Positions 1 through 9,588 of a stretch of DNA of 64,000 bases are shown here, one piece after another. The stretch lies in the NCBI GenBank assembly GCA_964501185.1, contig CAZCRT010000002.1, positions 58,680 through 122,679 of the forward strand, read 5' to 3'. The position numbers and the translations under genes are program-made. The DNA comes from BS150m-G50 sp964501185 [NCBI: uncultured Bacteroidia bacterium] (lineage in GTDB: Bacteria > CAIWAD01 > BS150m-G50). Below the pieces are notes generated by a model, which made no database searches, was not told the origin of the DNA, and saw nothing but the letters and a program-made list of their open reading frames with translations. How positions within the stretch are numbered: position 1 is the first letter of the stretch; every line of letters begins with the position of its first letter.

Positions 1-1
1 A

Positions 2-370
2 ATAACACGCAGGACCGGTGTTGAAATTGGCACTCTTTACGAGATCATTCCGATCAGGCGCGGTAAGAGCGGTCGTATCCTGGAGCTGGAAATCATTGGC
101 AGTCGGAATAATCTCATGATAACTGGTGATATGGATATTCGCCGGGTACTCAGCAATTCAGAACTGCTCTCAAGCTGCTTTTTCATTGAAGTGGAGTACA
201 CTGATCTCAATGAACCGCTGAATTTCATCATTCATGGTGCGGGTCATGGACATGGTGTAGGTATGTGCGAAACCGGCGCCGGTACCCTGGCAGCTGAAAA
301 GGGGTTTAAGTTTAAAGAGATTCTGGAACACTACTATACCGGAATCGAAGTGAAGAAGATATACAGTTAG
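2..370 (+). CDS. SpoIID/LytB-domain protein, 3' end only
   Basis: The left window edge cuts this gene; only about 122 C-terminal residues remain. They read in frame from base 2 to the TAG at 368-370. The signature GAGHGHGVGMCETGA near the end is the hallmark of the SpoIID/LytB family. In Bacillus SpoIID is a lytic transglycosylase acting on peptidoglycan during engulfment. In non-sporulating Gram-negative bacteria the same domain occurs in exported cell-wall proteins of unclear role. The tail after the motif matches the usual family end. An upstream signal peptide or repeat region cannot be seen here. It lies 72 bases upstream of prfB on the same strand. Family assignment is firm; the exact activity is inference. 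Confidence 0.85.
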   Translation: MTRRTGVEIGTLYEIIPIRRGKSGRILELEIIGSRNNLMITGDMDIRRVLSNSELLSSCFFIEVEYTDLNEPLNFIIHGAGHGHGVGMCETGAGTLAAEKGFKFKEILEHYYTGIEVKKIYS

Positions 371-442
371 ATACTGTCTCTACTCAGTAGCGCAGCATTT
401 CATGCTGTGGTACGATTGATCTGCTGGAAAGGAAGAGAACTG

Positions 443-1544
443 ATGGACATAGATACCAGACGGCAAATTGAAAATGCCACCCTGATGTTGAAAAAACTGC
501 GGGGGCATCTTTGACATTGCCGGTTGTGAAGAGAAAATAACCAGCCTTGAACAGAAAACCGCAGCGACAAACCTCTGGGATAACCCCGACAAAGCACGCG
601 ATCTGCTGAAGGAACTGGCAGATTTGCAGGACATTGTAAAAAGATACAGCGACATTGCCGGCAGCTTTGAAGAAACAGCTGAATTCCTTCAGGTGCTGGA
701 AGAGGATGATCCGGAGTATGCAGATGTTCTGGTGATGCTGCAGCAGATCTATCGTGATCTCGACCTGCTGGAGTTTGAGAGTAAGATGGATCAACCGGAT
801 GATCATCGAAACGCTCTACTCAGTATCAATTCCGGAGCTGGTGGTACTGAAGCCATGGATTGGGTTGCGGTACTCTTCCGCATGTACAAAGCCTGGGCTG
901 AAAATAACCGTTTCCAGGTAAAAGTGATTGATGAAGTGCCGGGTGAAGTTGCCGGTTTCAAGTCGGTTACGATGGAAATCAACGGCAAGCATGCTTATGG
1001 ATTTCTCCGTTCTGAGATCGGCGTGCACCGGCTGGTACGAATCTCCCCCTTCGATTCAAACTCAAGACGTCACACATCGTTTGCCTCTGTATTTCTCTAT
1101 CCGGAGGTGGATAAGAGCATTGAGATTGAGATAAATCCCGCCGATCTGCGGATCGATACTTTCCGTGCTTCCGGTGCGGGTGGACAGCATGTTAACAAAA
1201 CTGACTCTGCTATCCGCATCACACACCAGCCTACAGGAATTGTGACACAATGTCAGTCGGAGCGCTCGCAGCACCGCAATAAGGAGAGCGCAATGAAGTT
1301 GCTACATGCCCGTCTGTACCAGAAGCAACTTGAAGAGGAACAGGCGCGCAAGGATGAACTGGAAGGCACCAAGGCTGATAACGCCTGGGGAAGTCAGATT
1401 CGTTCTTACGTACTACACCCCTACAACATGATTAAAGATCATCGCACCGGCCATGAAACCTCAAACACGACTGCCGTTCTCGATGGTGATCTGGATGGTT
1501 TCATTCAGGCTTTTCTACTGGGCGATATCCCTGAGAGCAACTGA
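443..1544 (+). CDS. prfB: Peptide chain release factor 2, expressed by programmed +1 frameshift
   Basis: RF2 recognises UGA and UAA stop codons and triggers peptide release on the ribosome. Translation starts at ATG 443 behind GGAAAGGAAGAG, runs 23 codons, meets an in-frame TGA at 512-514 and must shift +1 to continue from GAC at 513. The product is about 366 residues, matching the family's usual 365. The anticodon-like tripeptide SPF is at residues 201-203 and the catalytic GGQ at 246-248, inside SGAGGQHVNKTD. An annotation without the frameshift would truncate the protein to a TTG start near 624 and lose the N-terminal domain. The gene stands between a cell-wall protein and nrnA on the same strand. 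Confidence 0.97.
500..515 (+). promoter_or_regulatory. RF2 autoregulatory +1 frameshift site
   Basis: The sequence is CGGGGG (500-505), a 3-base spacer, CTT (509-511), then TGA C (512-515). This is the classic RF2 recoding element: a Shine-Dalgarno-like purine run three bases before CUU-UGA-C. When RF2 is scarce, slow termination at UGA lets the peptidyl-tRNA on CUU slip to UUU and read GAC. The reading frame after the shift gives an unbroken RF2, which confirms the call. Confidence 0.96.
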
Positions 1545-1577
1545 GACTTCCGAGCAGCGATAAACACAGGAGTGAAC

Positions 1578-2570
1578 ATGATGCGCAAGGATGCGCTGGC
1601 AAAAATAGCTGCATTGATTGTTCCTGGAAAAAAAGTACTGTTGAGTACGCACATCCGTCCTGATGGGGATGGCCTGGGTTCGGAAGCGGCACTGGCCCGT
1701 ATGCTGACTGAACAGGGGCTGGTTGTGGATATCTGGAATCACGATCTGCTTCCCAGCGAGTTTGAATTTCTTTTTGAAGGGCTGTCCCTGCGCAATCCAG
1801 AGGATACTCCGCCTGATGGTGTTTACGATCTGTTTTTCTGTCTGGATGTTTCAGTGGTGGATCGACTGGGTAGAGTTAATGATTACCTGCAGAGACAGAA
1901 GCTGGTGAGAATTGTTCTTGACCATCATCTGGGAAATGACACAGATGGTGATATTATCCTGGCCGACCACACTTCAGCAGCCACTGGTGAAGTGCTTTAC
2001 CGGCTGGCACGCAATCTGAACTGGCCTGTAAGTCAGGAGGTTGCAGCAGGGCTCTGGATAGCGTTACATACTGATACAGGTGGATTTCGTTTCAGCAACA
2101 CCAATTCCAACGCGCTGAAGATCGGCGCGGAACTCCTGTCAACAGGTATAAGTCCTGATACGCTCTGTGAAAAAGTGTATCACAATCGCCGGGTAGAAGG
2201 GCTTGCCCTGCTGGGAAGAGCGTTGGCTACGGTGGAGGTTCTGGAAGAGGGAAGATGTGCCGTCATGCATATTGACAGGGAAATGTATCACGATACAGGA
2301 GCCGGGTCTACAGATACCGATCTCTTTGTTAACCTCCTGCTGCAGGTCAGTGGGGTTGAAGTTGCCCTGTTTATCTATCCGACTACCGATGGTAAAACAA
2401 AGATTACCATGCGGGGCAGCAAAGGACGTTCTATCCATGAGTTGGCTTTAAGGCTGGGTGGGGGTGGCCATGCACAGGCTGCAGGTGCTACGGTAGAGAC
2501 TTCAATTGATGATACCCGTACGATTGTCTGTCGGGAAGCGTCAATAATGTTTTCCGGGATTCAGGAGTAA
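1578..2570 (+). CDS. nrnA: DHH-family phosphoesterase, NrnA-type nanoRNase/pAp phosphatase
   Basis: The product is about 330 residues. The N-terminal DHH domain has motif I HIRPDGDGLGSE, the Asp of LDVSVVDRLG, the DHH motif (DHHLGN, residues 115-117) and HTDTGGFRFSNT. The C-terminal DHHA1 domain carries GGGGHAQAAG, which binds substrate. NrnA enzymes degrade 2-5 nt RNA and dephosphorylate 3'-phosphoadenosine 5'-phosphate in the cytoplasm using Mn2+. Start: AGGAG at 1568-1572 points to ATG 1578; a GTG six bases upstream has no ribosome site. It begins 33 bases after prfB and ends 8 bases before the next gene, so the three are probably cotranscribed. Some close relatives prefer cyclic dinucleotide products (pGpG, pApA), which cannot be excluded. 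Confidence 0.9.
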   Translation: MMRKDALAKIAALIVPGKKVLLSTHIRPDGDGLGSEAALARMLTEQGLVVDIWNHDLLPSEFEFLFEGLSLRNPEDTPPDGVYDLFFCLDVSVVDRLGRVNDYLQRQKLVRIVLDHHLGNDTDGDIILADHTSAATGEVLYRLARNLNWPVSQEVAAGLWIALHTDTGGFRFSNTNSNALKIGAELLSTGISPDTLCEKVYHNRRVEGLALLGRALATVEVLEEGRCAVMHIDREMYHDTGAGSTDTDLFVNLLLQVSGVEVALFIYPTTDGKTKITMRGSKGRSIHELALRLGGGGHAQAAGATVETSIDDTRTIVCREASIMFSGIQE

Positions 2571-2578
2571 CCGGTGAG

Positions 2579-5143
2579 ATGAATAAGAACCAGAACCGTC
2601 TACTGGATGAATATATCCTGCCGCGGGTTGAGAAACCCGGGCGCTATACCGGCGGTGAACTCAATACTGTTACAAAAGAGCAGGCTGAAGTGCGACTGGC
2701 TCTGGTTTATCCTGACACCTATGAAATGGGGATGAGTTACTCGGTAGGCTTTGGCATATTGTATCACATTGTAAATGGGCTTGAATGGGCTGCAGCCGAG
2801 AGAGTCTACGCCCCCTGGTGGGATATGTCAGAACTGATGGCAGAATATGACATACCCCTTTATTCGCTCGAATCCCGCCGTCCTCTCGCAGAATTTGATG
2901 TGGTTGGTTTTACACTGCAGTATGAACTTCACTTCAGTAATGTTCTACGACTGCTTGATCAGGGCAAAATTCCACGTCGCTCAGCAGAGCGCAGCTCCAA
3001 TGACCCTCTGGTTATCGCCGGTGGGCCAGTTGCCTACAATTGTGAGACAATGGCTGACTTCTTTGATGCTGTAGTAATCGGTGATGGTGAGGAATCACTG
3101 CCACAGTTACTGCAGCTCGTAAGAGATTACAGGAAGAACAATACTACCCGCGAGCAGTTACTGCAGAAACTGGCGCAGCTGCGTGGAGTGTATGTTCCTT
3201 CTCTGTACAACCCGGTGTATCGCGATGGTGAATACACTGGAATCGATCCAACCCACACAGAGCTGCCACTACCGATAGTTCCAGCAAGAGTAAGCGAACT
3301 CAAAAACGAACACTATCCGGTAAAACCACTGTTGCCGCTGATAGACGTAGAGTTCAACAGGCTGGCTGTGGAAGTGATGCGTGGTTGCAGCCGTGGCTGC
3401 CGGTTCTGTCATGCCGGGATGGTGTATCGTCCGGTACGCTTTCGCGAGCCGCAGGATGTCCGTGAGCAGATGCGTCAGGCGCTCGCCAGCAGCGGTCACA
3501 GTGAAGTATCATTGCTTTCGCTTTCTACAGGGGATTATCCGGGATTATCAGAGTTGATCACACGGGAACTTGAAGACCCGGTTCACTCAAGAACTGCTCT
3601 CTCCTTTCCCTCGTTACGGCCTGAGATGTTTACTGCACAGATGGCACAGGCGGCAGCGCGTTTCAAGCGTTCCGGTCTCACTTTTGCTCCCGAAGCTGGA
3701 AGTGAACGATTGCGGGAAGTTATCAACAAGAATAACAGTGACGAGGATCTGCTGCAGGCCTGTGAAACTGCCTTTGCAGCCGGTTGGCGTCGTGTGAAAC
3801 TCTATTTCATGATTGGCCTGCCAACAGAGACGGATGAAGATCTGGCCGGAATTGTCAGGTTGGCAAATAGAGTTCGTGAGATTTCCAGAGCCTATGGTAA
3901 AGCTGTTGTACGTGCTACTATCTCCCCGTTTTCCCCAAAGCCTCACACACCTTTCCAATGGGAGGAGCAGGTTAATGCACAGCAGATTACCCGCAAAATT
4001 GAGTATCTGCGCAGTCTGCCCAGAAGCCGTGGTGTTGAACTGAAATGGCGGGATGGTCTGGTGACAGAAGTGGAGTCAGCCCTGGCAAGGGGTGACCGCC
4101 GCTATGGCAGGGTTGTAGAGCGTGCTGTTGATGCTGGAGCAGCCTTTGATGCGTGGTCAAGCGAATACAATGCTGATATCTGGCGGGAGTCTTTTGAGGC
4201 AGAGGGATTACCCCTGAGCGAAGTATCCGCCAGAATTCCAACAGAGCGTACACTACCCTGGAGCCATTTGCATGGCCTGATAAAGGAGAAGTTCCTGTTG
4301 CAGGAGCGGGAGCTGGCTTACGGTTGCGAGACCACCCCGGACTGTAGGCTGGAGAAATGCTACAGATGTGGCAGCTGTACACCGGAGCAGATCAAACAGG
4401 TTGTAGGCAGTCTTTCACCTCACCCTCAGGAAGTTAAGCTGCCCGGGCAGGTGGAGAACAAAACTGAAGCGCAGCCGCAGGAAATCTTTCGGGCACGAAT
4501 ACGCTATGAACGATGTGACGAGGCTCGTTTCATGGGACATCTGGATCTGCTCAAGCATTTTGAACGTGGGATACGGCTGTCAGAATTGCCGTTGTCACTC
4601 TCGCAGGGTTTCAACCCGCATTATCGATTTGCTGCTGGTCCCCCTTTACCACATGGGTTCAGCTCCACTGCGGAGTACATAGATCTTCTGTTGACAGAGA
4701 AAATATCACCTTTGAATCTGTTTGATTATCTCCCGGCTGGATTGAAAGCAGTCGAGTTCAGATGGCTTCCACACAAAGCGACAGCAATCCAGAATGAAAT
4801 CTGTGAAAATCACTTTCTGTTATCCTGGCTTGATGATGGCGCAAGTGATCGTCAGTTGCTTCAGGAAGCAATGCAGCAGGATAAGATTGACTTCAAGCGT
4901 CAGCGGCGGGGAAAACGTGGAAAATCAGAGCAGGTGATTGATCTCAAGCCATTTATTAAAGAGTTGAGTATCACTGGTGATCAGCTTAGATTGAAATTCA
5001 GACATGACAAAGGCAGGACCGCCAGACCAGATCATCTGGTTGCGGCAGTTCTGGGTGAACAACGGATCTCTATGATCCGTTTCCATAAAGAGGCAGCGTT
5101 GTTGCGTTCCGACCCGGAGAACCAGCTCCCGGCGGGAACCTAA
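2579..5143 (+). CDS. Radical-SAM protein (TIGR03960-like) fused to a DUF2344 domain
   Basis: An 854-residue protein of two parts. Residues about 1-600 form a B12-binding-like N-terminus plus a radical-SAM barrel. The cluster motif is Cys270-x3-Cys274-x2-Cys277 in GCSRGCRFCHAG, followed by FAPEAGSERLR. Near residues 580-600 there is a second Cys-rich stretch (CETTPDC, CYRCGSC). From about 636 to the end is a DUF2344/TIGR03936 domain with FMGHLDLLKHFERG and LSLSQGFNPHYRF. The two halves are separate neighbouring genes in some bacteria and fused in others. The reaction is not established; proximity to RNase G/ribosomal genes elsewhere hints at RNA or ribosome modification. ATG 2579 follows GGTGAG closely. 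Its Fe-S cluster makes it an oxygen-sensitive cytoplasmic enzyme. Confidence 0.88.
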   Translation: MNKNQNRLLDEYILPRVEKPGRYTGGELNTVTKEQAEVRLALVYPDTYEMGMSYSVGFGILYHIVNGLEWAAAERVYAPWWDMSELMAEYDIPLYSLESRRPLAEFDVVGFTLQYELHFSNVLRLLDQGKIPRRSAERSSNDPLVIAGGPVAYNCETMADFFDAVVIGDGEESLPQLLQLVRDYRKNNTTREQLLQKLAQLRGVYVPSLYNPVYRDGEYTGIDPTHTELPLPIVPARVSELKNEHYPVKPLLPLIDVEFNRLAVEVMRGCSRGCRFCHAGMVYRPVRFREPQDVREQMRQALASSGHSEVSLLSLSTGDYPGLSELITRELEDPVHSRTALSFPSLRPEMFTAQMAQAAARFKRSGLTFAPEAGSERLREVINKNNSDEDLLQACETAFAAGWRRVKLYFMIGLPTETDEDLAGIVRLANRVREISRAYGKAVVRATISPFSPKPHTPFQWEEQVNAQQITRKIEYLRSLPRSRGVELKWRDGLVTEVESALARGDRRYGRVVERAVDAGAAFDAWSSEYNADIWRESFEAEGLPLSEVSARIPTERTLPWSHLHGLIKEKFLLQERELAYGCETTPDCRLEKCYRCGSCTPEQIKQVVGSLSPHPQEVKLPGQVENKTEAQPQEIFRARIRYERCDEARFMGHLDLLKHFERGIRLSELPLSLSQGFNPHYRFAAGPPLPHGFSSTAEYIDLLLTEKISPLNLFDYLPAGLKAVEFRWLPHKATAIQNEICENHFLLSWLDDGASDRQLLQEAMQQDKIDFKRQRRGKRGKSEQVIDLKPFIKELSITGDQLRLKFRHDKGRTARPDHLVAAVLGEQRISMIRFHKEAALLRSDPENQLPAGT

Positions 5144-5194
5144 GCAACGCTGCTTTGCATAAAGAAGTTGCGCTCTGGCGTATACGAGGTAATG

Positions 5195-7075
5195 ATGACA
5201 AGTTTTCTACAGGATATAAACAAACCTGAGGATATTCGTTCATTGACGATGTCACAGTTGGTTCAACTGGCTCAGGAAATACGTGAATACGTTATCGAAG
5301 TGATTACCCAGACGGGCGGTCACCTCGCTTCAAGCCTGGGTGTGGTTGAGCTCACACTGGCGCTGCACCGTGTGTTTGACTCCCCGCAGGATATTATCAC
5401 CTGGGATGTTGGCCATCAGACCTATATTCACAAAATTCTTACCGGCCGTCGCGAACAGCTGAAGACGATCAGGCAGCAGGGAGGGCTGGCTGGCTTTCAG
5501 GCCCGCAGCGAAAGCGTTTACGATAATTTTGGTGCCGGCCATGCTTCCACTTCAATTTCTGCAGCACTGGGTTTTGCCCGCGCCCGGGATCTTCAGGGTG
5601 GGGACAACCATGTGATCGCAGTAATCGGTGACGGCGCCATGACTGGTGGTATGGCTTTTGAAGCACTCAATAATGCCGGCCGCAGCGGCTCAGATATACT
5701 GGTAATTCTGAACGACAACGAGATGTCTATCTCCCGCAATGTTGGTGCACTGTCTACCTATTTTACAGAGATTGCCAGTAACCCTCTCTACAACAGGATC
5801 CGTGATCAGATATGGGATATTGCCGGCAAACTGCCGGTCGGTTCCCGTACTGTAAGGGAGATAGGACACAAACTGGAGGAAAGCGTCAAGACGCTGGTTC
5901 AACCCGGTGTGATGTTTGATGAGCTGGGTTTCAAGTTTTATGGACCGGTCAACGGTCACTCACTGAGTGATCTGGAAAGTGTTCTGACCCGGATGAAGAA
6001 TATCCGGGGGCCCAAGATGTTGCACATCAAGACCGTAAAAGGCCGGGGATGGACAATGTCGGAAAGCAATCCGATCAGCTACCATGGTGTTTCCGGTAAG
6101 CCGAAAATCGCTCCCCCTGACCATGAAAAGAAGATGCCTTCCTTTAACACTGTCTTGACCGATACGCTGATTGATCTGTCAGAGCGCGATCCCCGCATAG
6201 TGGCCATTACTGCTGCCATGGCTGAGGGAACAGGCCTGGTGCGCTATCAGAAGGAGTTGCCGGAGCGCTTTTTTGATGTCGGTATCGCAGAGGGGCACGC
6301 TGTAACATTTGCCGCCGGCCTGGCTGCTGCCGGGATGAAGCCGGTTGTCTGTATTTATTCGACTTTCCTGCAACGGGCCTTCGATCAGATTCAGCATGAT
6401 GTGAATCTGCAGAAGCTACCGGTAATCTTCGCCCTGGATCGCGCTGGCCTGGTCGGTCAGGATGGGGCCACACACCAGGGCGCGTATGATCTGGCCTATC
6501 TGAGTAGTCTGCCAGATATGACTGTAAGCGCACCCAGAGATGGTAATGAGCTGCGAAACCTGCTTTTCACTGCCCTCAATGAAGATATTAGCGGGCCGTT
6601 TGCGATTCGCTATCCTAAGGAGAGTGTTATCCGTCTGGACGAAGAGATACGCTATCAACCGGTACCTGTTGGCAGTTGGGAGCAATTACTGGAAGGTGAG
6701 AATGTGGCGCTGCTCGCTGTCGGGCCGCTGGTGGAGGAATCGTTACGGGCTGCCGCACTGCTTGCTGACCAGGGTATCAATCCAACCGTAATCAATTGCC
6801 GCTATATAAAACCGATGGACCGAGAACGGCTGGCAGAACTGGTAGATTATCAGCTGGTGGTAACTCTGGAAGAGGGAAACATTGTCAATGGCTTCGGTGC
6901 CATGGCGGCGAATCTGCTCTACAGTGAGTTTGGGTTCCGGGGGAAGTTGCGGAAGCTGGGGTTCAGGGATGTGAACATTGAGCATGCTACCCGCAGTGAA
7001 CAGGTTAATGCTACCGGGCTGGATGCTGCTGGTATTGCCGGAACAGTCAAGGAGCTGCTGGATAAGGAACAATAG
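5195..7075 (+). CDS. dxs: 1-deoxy-D-xylulose-5-phosphate synthase
   Basis: Dxs joins pyruvate and glyceraldehyde 3-phosphate to make DXP, the first step of the non-mevalonate (MEP) isoprenoid route and a source for thiamine and pyridoxal. The protein is about 626 residues, usual for the family (E. coli 620). The thiamine-diphosphate motif GDGAMTGG begins at residue 145 and continues to LNDNEMSIS. The transketolase pyrimidine domain contains FDVGIAEGHAVTFAAGLA and the C-terminal domain ends normally. Start: ATG 5192 and ATG 5195 are adjacent; GAGG at 5186-5189 favours 5195. An upstream TTG at 5168 lacks a ribosome site. It lies directly before ispH, the last enzyme of the same pathway, so this is a small isoprenoid operon. 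Confidence 0.96.
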   Translation: MTSFLQDINKPEDIRSLTMSQLVQLAQEIREYVIEVITQTGGHLASSLGVVELTLALHRVFDSPQDIITWDVGHQTYIHKILTGRREQLKTIRQQGGLAGFQARSESVYDNFGAGHASTSISAALGFARARDLQGGDNHVIAVIGDGAMTGGMAFEALNNAGRSGSDILVILNDNEMSISRNVGALSTYFTEIASNPLYNRIRDQIWDIAGKLPVGSRTVREIGHKLEESVKTLVQPGVMFDELGFKFYGPVNGHSLSDLESVLTRMKNIRGPKMLHIKTVKGRGWTMSESNPISYHGVSGKPKIAPPDHEKKMPSFNTVLTDTLIDLSERDPRIVAITAAMAEGTGLVRYQKELPERFFDVGIAEGHAVTFAAGLAAAGMKPVVCIYSTFLQRAFDQIQHDVNLQKLPVIFALDRAGLVGQDGATHQGAYDLAYLSSLPDMTVSAPRDGNELRNLLFTALNEDISGPFAIRYPKESVIRLDEEIRYQPVPVGSWEQLLEGENVALLAVGPLVEESLRAAALLADQGINPTVINCRYIKPMDRERLAELVDYQLVVTLEEGNIVNGFGAMAANLLYSEFGFRGKLRKLGFRDVNIEHATRSEQVNATGLDAAGIAGTVKELLDKEQ

Positions 7076-7092
7076 CGGCTCTGGAGAAAAAA

Positions 7093-7986
7093 ATGAAGAT
7101 TATCCGTGCAGACGAAGCAGGTTTCTGCTTTGGTGTCAAACGGGCAATTGATATGGTCTGGGACAGGTCGCGGAGCAGCGATCAACGGGTGAGTATTCTC
7201 AAGGAGATAGTTCACAACCGGGCTGTCATCAAGGATTTCGAGGATAAAGGTATTCACTCTGTAGCCGAGCTGGATGATGCACCGGATGGAGTACTGGTAG
7301 TCAGCGCGCATGGTGTTCCGCCGGATGTGATCGAACACGCCAGGAAAAAAGGGCTGGAAGTTCTGGACGCAACCTGTCCGCTCGTTCAGAAGATCCACGA
7401 GACTGTCGAAAACCTGGCCAGCCTGGGCTATATGATTCTACTGCTGGGTGACAGCAGTCACGATGAGGTTACCGGAATACAGGGTTTTGCAAGTGATCAG
7501 ATAGAGTTGATTCAGTCTGTGGGCGATTTACAGAAGTTGCTGCCATTGCCGGAAAAGGTAGCACTGGTGAGTCAGACCACACAATCTCAAACCCGTTTCA
7601 ATGAGATAATGCAAAAAGTTAAACAGCTGCAACCGGGGGCTGTTATTCGTAATACAATTTGTGATGCTACAGAGAAACGACAGGATGCCATGCGTCAGCT
7701 TGCGCGTGAATCCGATCTGGTGTATGTTGTCGGTTCTCAGAACAGTGCTAACTGCAATCGCCTGCGTGAGATTGCCCGTGAACATGATATACCTGCTTTT
7801 CTGATTGAGGACCGTACAGAAATTGACCCTGTTCTGGTCCGCAAGCATGAACGGATCGGGGTTTCAGCAGGTGCGTCGACACCGGAGGCATTGATTGATG
7901 GAGTGATGGTGGAACTGGAGGCAATTGCCGACCAGGTAAACAATCAAAGCAGGACTACATCCGCGCCGGAAGGGCGTACTTATTAA
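7093..7986 (+). CDS. ispH: 4-hydroxy-3-methylbut-2-enyl diphosphate reductase
   Basis: IspH (LytB) reduces HMBPP to IPP and DMAPP at the end of the MEP pathway, using a [4Fe-4S] cluster. The 297-residue product keeps the three cluster cysteines: Cys12 (GFCFGVKRAI), Cys95 (DATCPLV) and Cys190 (NTICDATEKRQ). Histidines and the TTQSQT substrate loop are also present. ATG 7093 follows GGAG with six bases between. Only 17 bases separate it from dxs, which supports cotranscription. Nothing unusual in length or composition; the last 20 residues form a polar tail beyond the catalytic fold. Confidence 0.97.
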   Translation: MKIIRADEAGFCFGVKRAIDMVWDRSRSSDQRVSILKEIVHNRAVIKDFEDKGIHSVAELDDAPDGVLVVSAHGVPPDVIEHARKKGLEVLDATCPLVQKIHETVENLASLGYMILLLGDSSHDEVTGIQGFASDQIELIQSVGDLQKLLPLPEKVALVSQTTQSQTRFNEIMQKVKQLQPGAVIRNTICDATEKRQDAMRQLARESDLVYVVGSQNSANCNRLREIAREHDIPAFLIEDRTEIDPVLVRKHERIGVSAGASTPEALIDGVMVELEAIADQVNNQSRTTSAPEGRTY

Positions 7987-8077
7987 ATAGACAATATGCG
8001 CCTGGCATGAGTTCATACTTCCATGCGCTTAAACGACACTGTTGAAGTGGCGTGTACAATTGACCGGAAAGGAAATA

Positions 8078-9580
8078 ATGAAGATTCAAGTTAAAGCGCA
8101 GCCATGGAGTGAACTCAAGGTTGCCAACCTTGTACTGCCACTTTTTGAAGGGCAGGAGAGTGAAACCGAAGCGTTGCTGAAAAAGATATTAAAGAAAGAT
8201 GACAGACAACTGGCATCGTTTACATCGGGTAACATTACTGCAAAAGCTGGTGTAGTTGAGAGCATGATACTCCTTAAACCTGCATCTGTGGATCGGCTGA
8301 TATTTATCGGTATGGGGAAAGCCGAGGACTACGATCTCAAGCAGGTTCGTAATGCTGTTGCAACGCTGATAAACTGGAGCAGGGTACGCCGCATCAGTCA
8401 ACTGAGCACCATGCTGCTGAAACCGGTGGAGAGCCTCCTGACAGATGAAGCTGTCTGGCACACGCAGATTATTGCAGCTCAGATGAGTCTGTTCAGCTAT
8501 AACGAATTCAAGGGTGATTCAAAACCGGATCCCCTGAAGACACTTACCCTCTACACACCAGACAAAAAACAGGCATCCTCCCTGCGTAAACTGACCGGCC
8601 ATGCCAGTGCTTATGGTGATGCGGTTAATGTTGCCAGAGAGCTGGCGATCAAACCGGGCAACGTGGCCACACCAGCACACCTGGCTTCAACTGCCAGACG
8701 CTTCAGGGAAAATGGTATAAAGGTCACAGTACTGGATGCTGCTCGTCTGAACCGTGAGAAGTGTGGTGGAATCCTTGCTGTCGGGCAGGGAAGCCGTAAC
8801 AAACCCAATATGATAGCGATGGAGTACAGTTGTGGACGTAAACAGGCTCCTACAGTGGCACTGGTAGGCAAAGGGGTCACTTTCGATTCCGGTGGTATTT
8901 CCCTGAAGCCGGGTGCAGGAATGGATGAGATGAAAGGAGACATGGCTGGAGCGGCTGCTGTACTGGCTGTTTTTTCCGTACTGCATCGTCTCAAGCCTGC
9001 TGTCAATGTAATCGGTATAGTCCCCGCCGCTGAGAATATGCCTGATGGTTCCAGTTACAGGCCTGGAGATATCATCCGTTGTCATTCCGGCAAAACTGTG
9101 GAAATCCTCAACACAGACGCAGAGGGACGTCTGCTGCTGGCTGATGGATTGAGCTGGGCCGAGCAGAAATACAAACCTCAGGCAATACTTGATGTAGCCA
9201 CACTGACCGGCGCTGTCGTAGTTGCTCTGGCACATGAATTCACCGGTATGCTGACCAACAGCAATGATCTGGCAGAACAGGTGCTGGCCAGCGGTGCTGA
9301 GACGGGGGATCCGGCCTGGCAGTTACCGTTGACACCTGAGTTCGAAAAAATGGTCAAGAGTGATATTGCTGATCTGCGTAATTCGGTTCCAGGTCGTGCC
9401 GGTGGCACGATTACTGCTGCCGCATTTCTGAAAGCGCATCTGCGTGACACTCCCTGGGCACATCTCGATATTGCCGGCACAAGCTGGAAGAAGAACAAAA
9501 ACGGTCAGACCGGGCCTCAGGGAGCTTCAGTCAGATTGCTGTTGAATCTGCTGGAAAACTTCCGCATCCCTGTCAGCTGA
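8078..9580 (+). CDS. pepA: Leucyl aminopeptidase, M17 family
   Basis: A 500-residue M17 aminopeptidase, cytoplasmic and normally hexameric, that removes N-terminal residues with two metal ions. The metal-binding stretch VGKGVTFDSGGISLKP (near residue 265) and the signature NTDAEGRLLLADG (Asn345 to Gly of the catalytic loop) are intact. The N-terminal 170 residues form the less conserved macro-like domain. ATG 8078 is preceded by AAAGGAAAT. A longer reading frame from TTG 8042 exists but lacks a ribosome site. The 91 bases since ispH could hold a promoter, though I found no convincing hexamer pair. In some bacteria PepA also binds DNA as a regulator; the sequence does not show whether that applies here. 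Confidence 0.95.
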   Translation: MKIQVKAQPWSELKVANLVLPLFEGQESETEALLKKILKKDDRQLASFTSGNITAKAGVVESMILLKPASVDRLIFIGMGKAEDYDLKQVRNAVATLINWSRVRRISQLSTMLLKPVESLLTDEAVWHTQIIAAQMSLFSYNEFKGDSKPDPLKTLTLYTPDKKQASSLRKLTGHASAYGDAVNVARELAIKPGNVATPAHLASTARRFRENGIKVTVLDAARLNREKCGGILAVGQGSRNKPNMIAMEYSCGRKQAPTVALVGKGVTFDSGGISLKPGAGMDEMKGDMAGAAAVLAVFSVLHRLKPAVNVIGIVPAAENMPDGSSYRPGDIIRCHSGKTVEILNTDAEGRLLLADGLSWAEQKYKPQAILDVATLTGAVVVALAHEFTGMLTNSNDLAEQVLASGAETGDPAWQLPLTPEFEKMVKSDIADLRNSVPGRAGGTITAAAFLKAHLRDTPWAHLDIAGTSWKKNKNGQTGPQGASVRLLLNLLENFRIPVS

Positions 9581-9588
9581 GGAAAGAT

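Noticed and set aside
1572-1577. GTG as the nrnA start
   Set aside because: The AGGAG site is correctly placed for ATG 1578; it overlaps the GTG itself.
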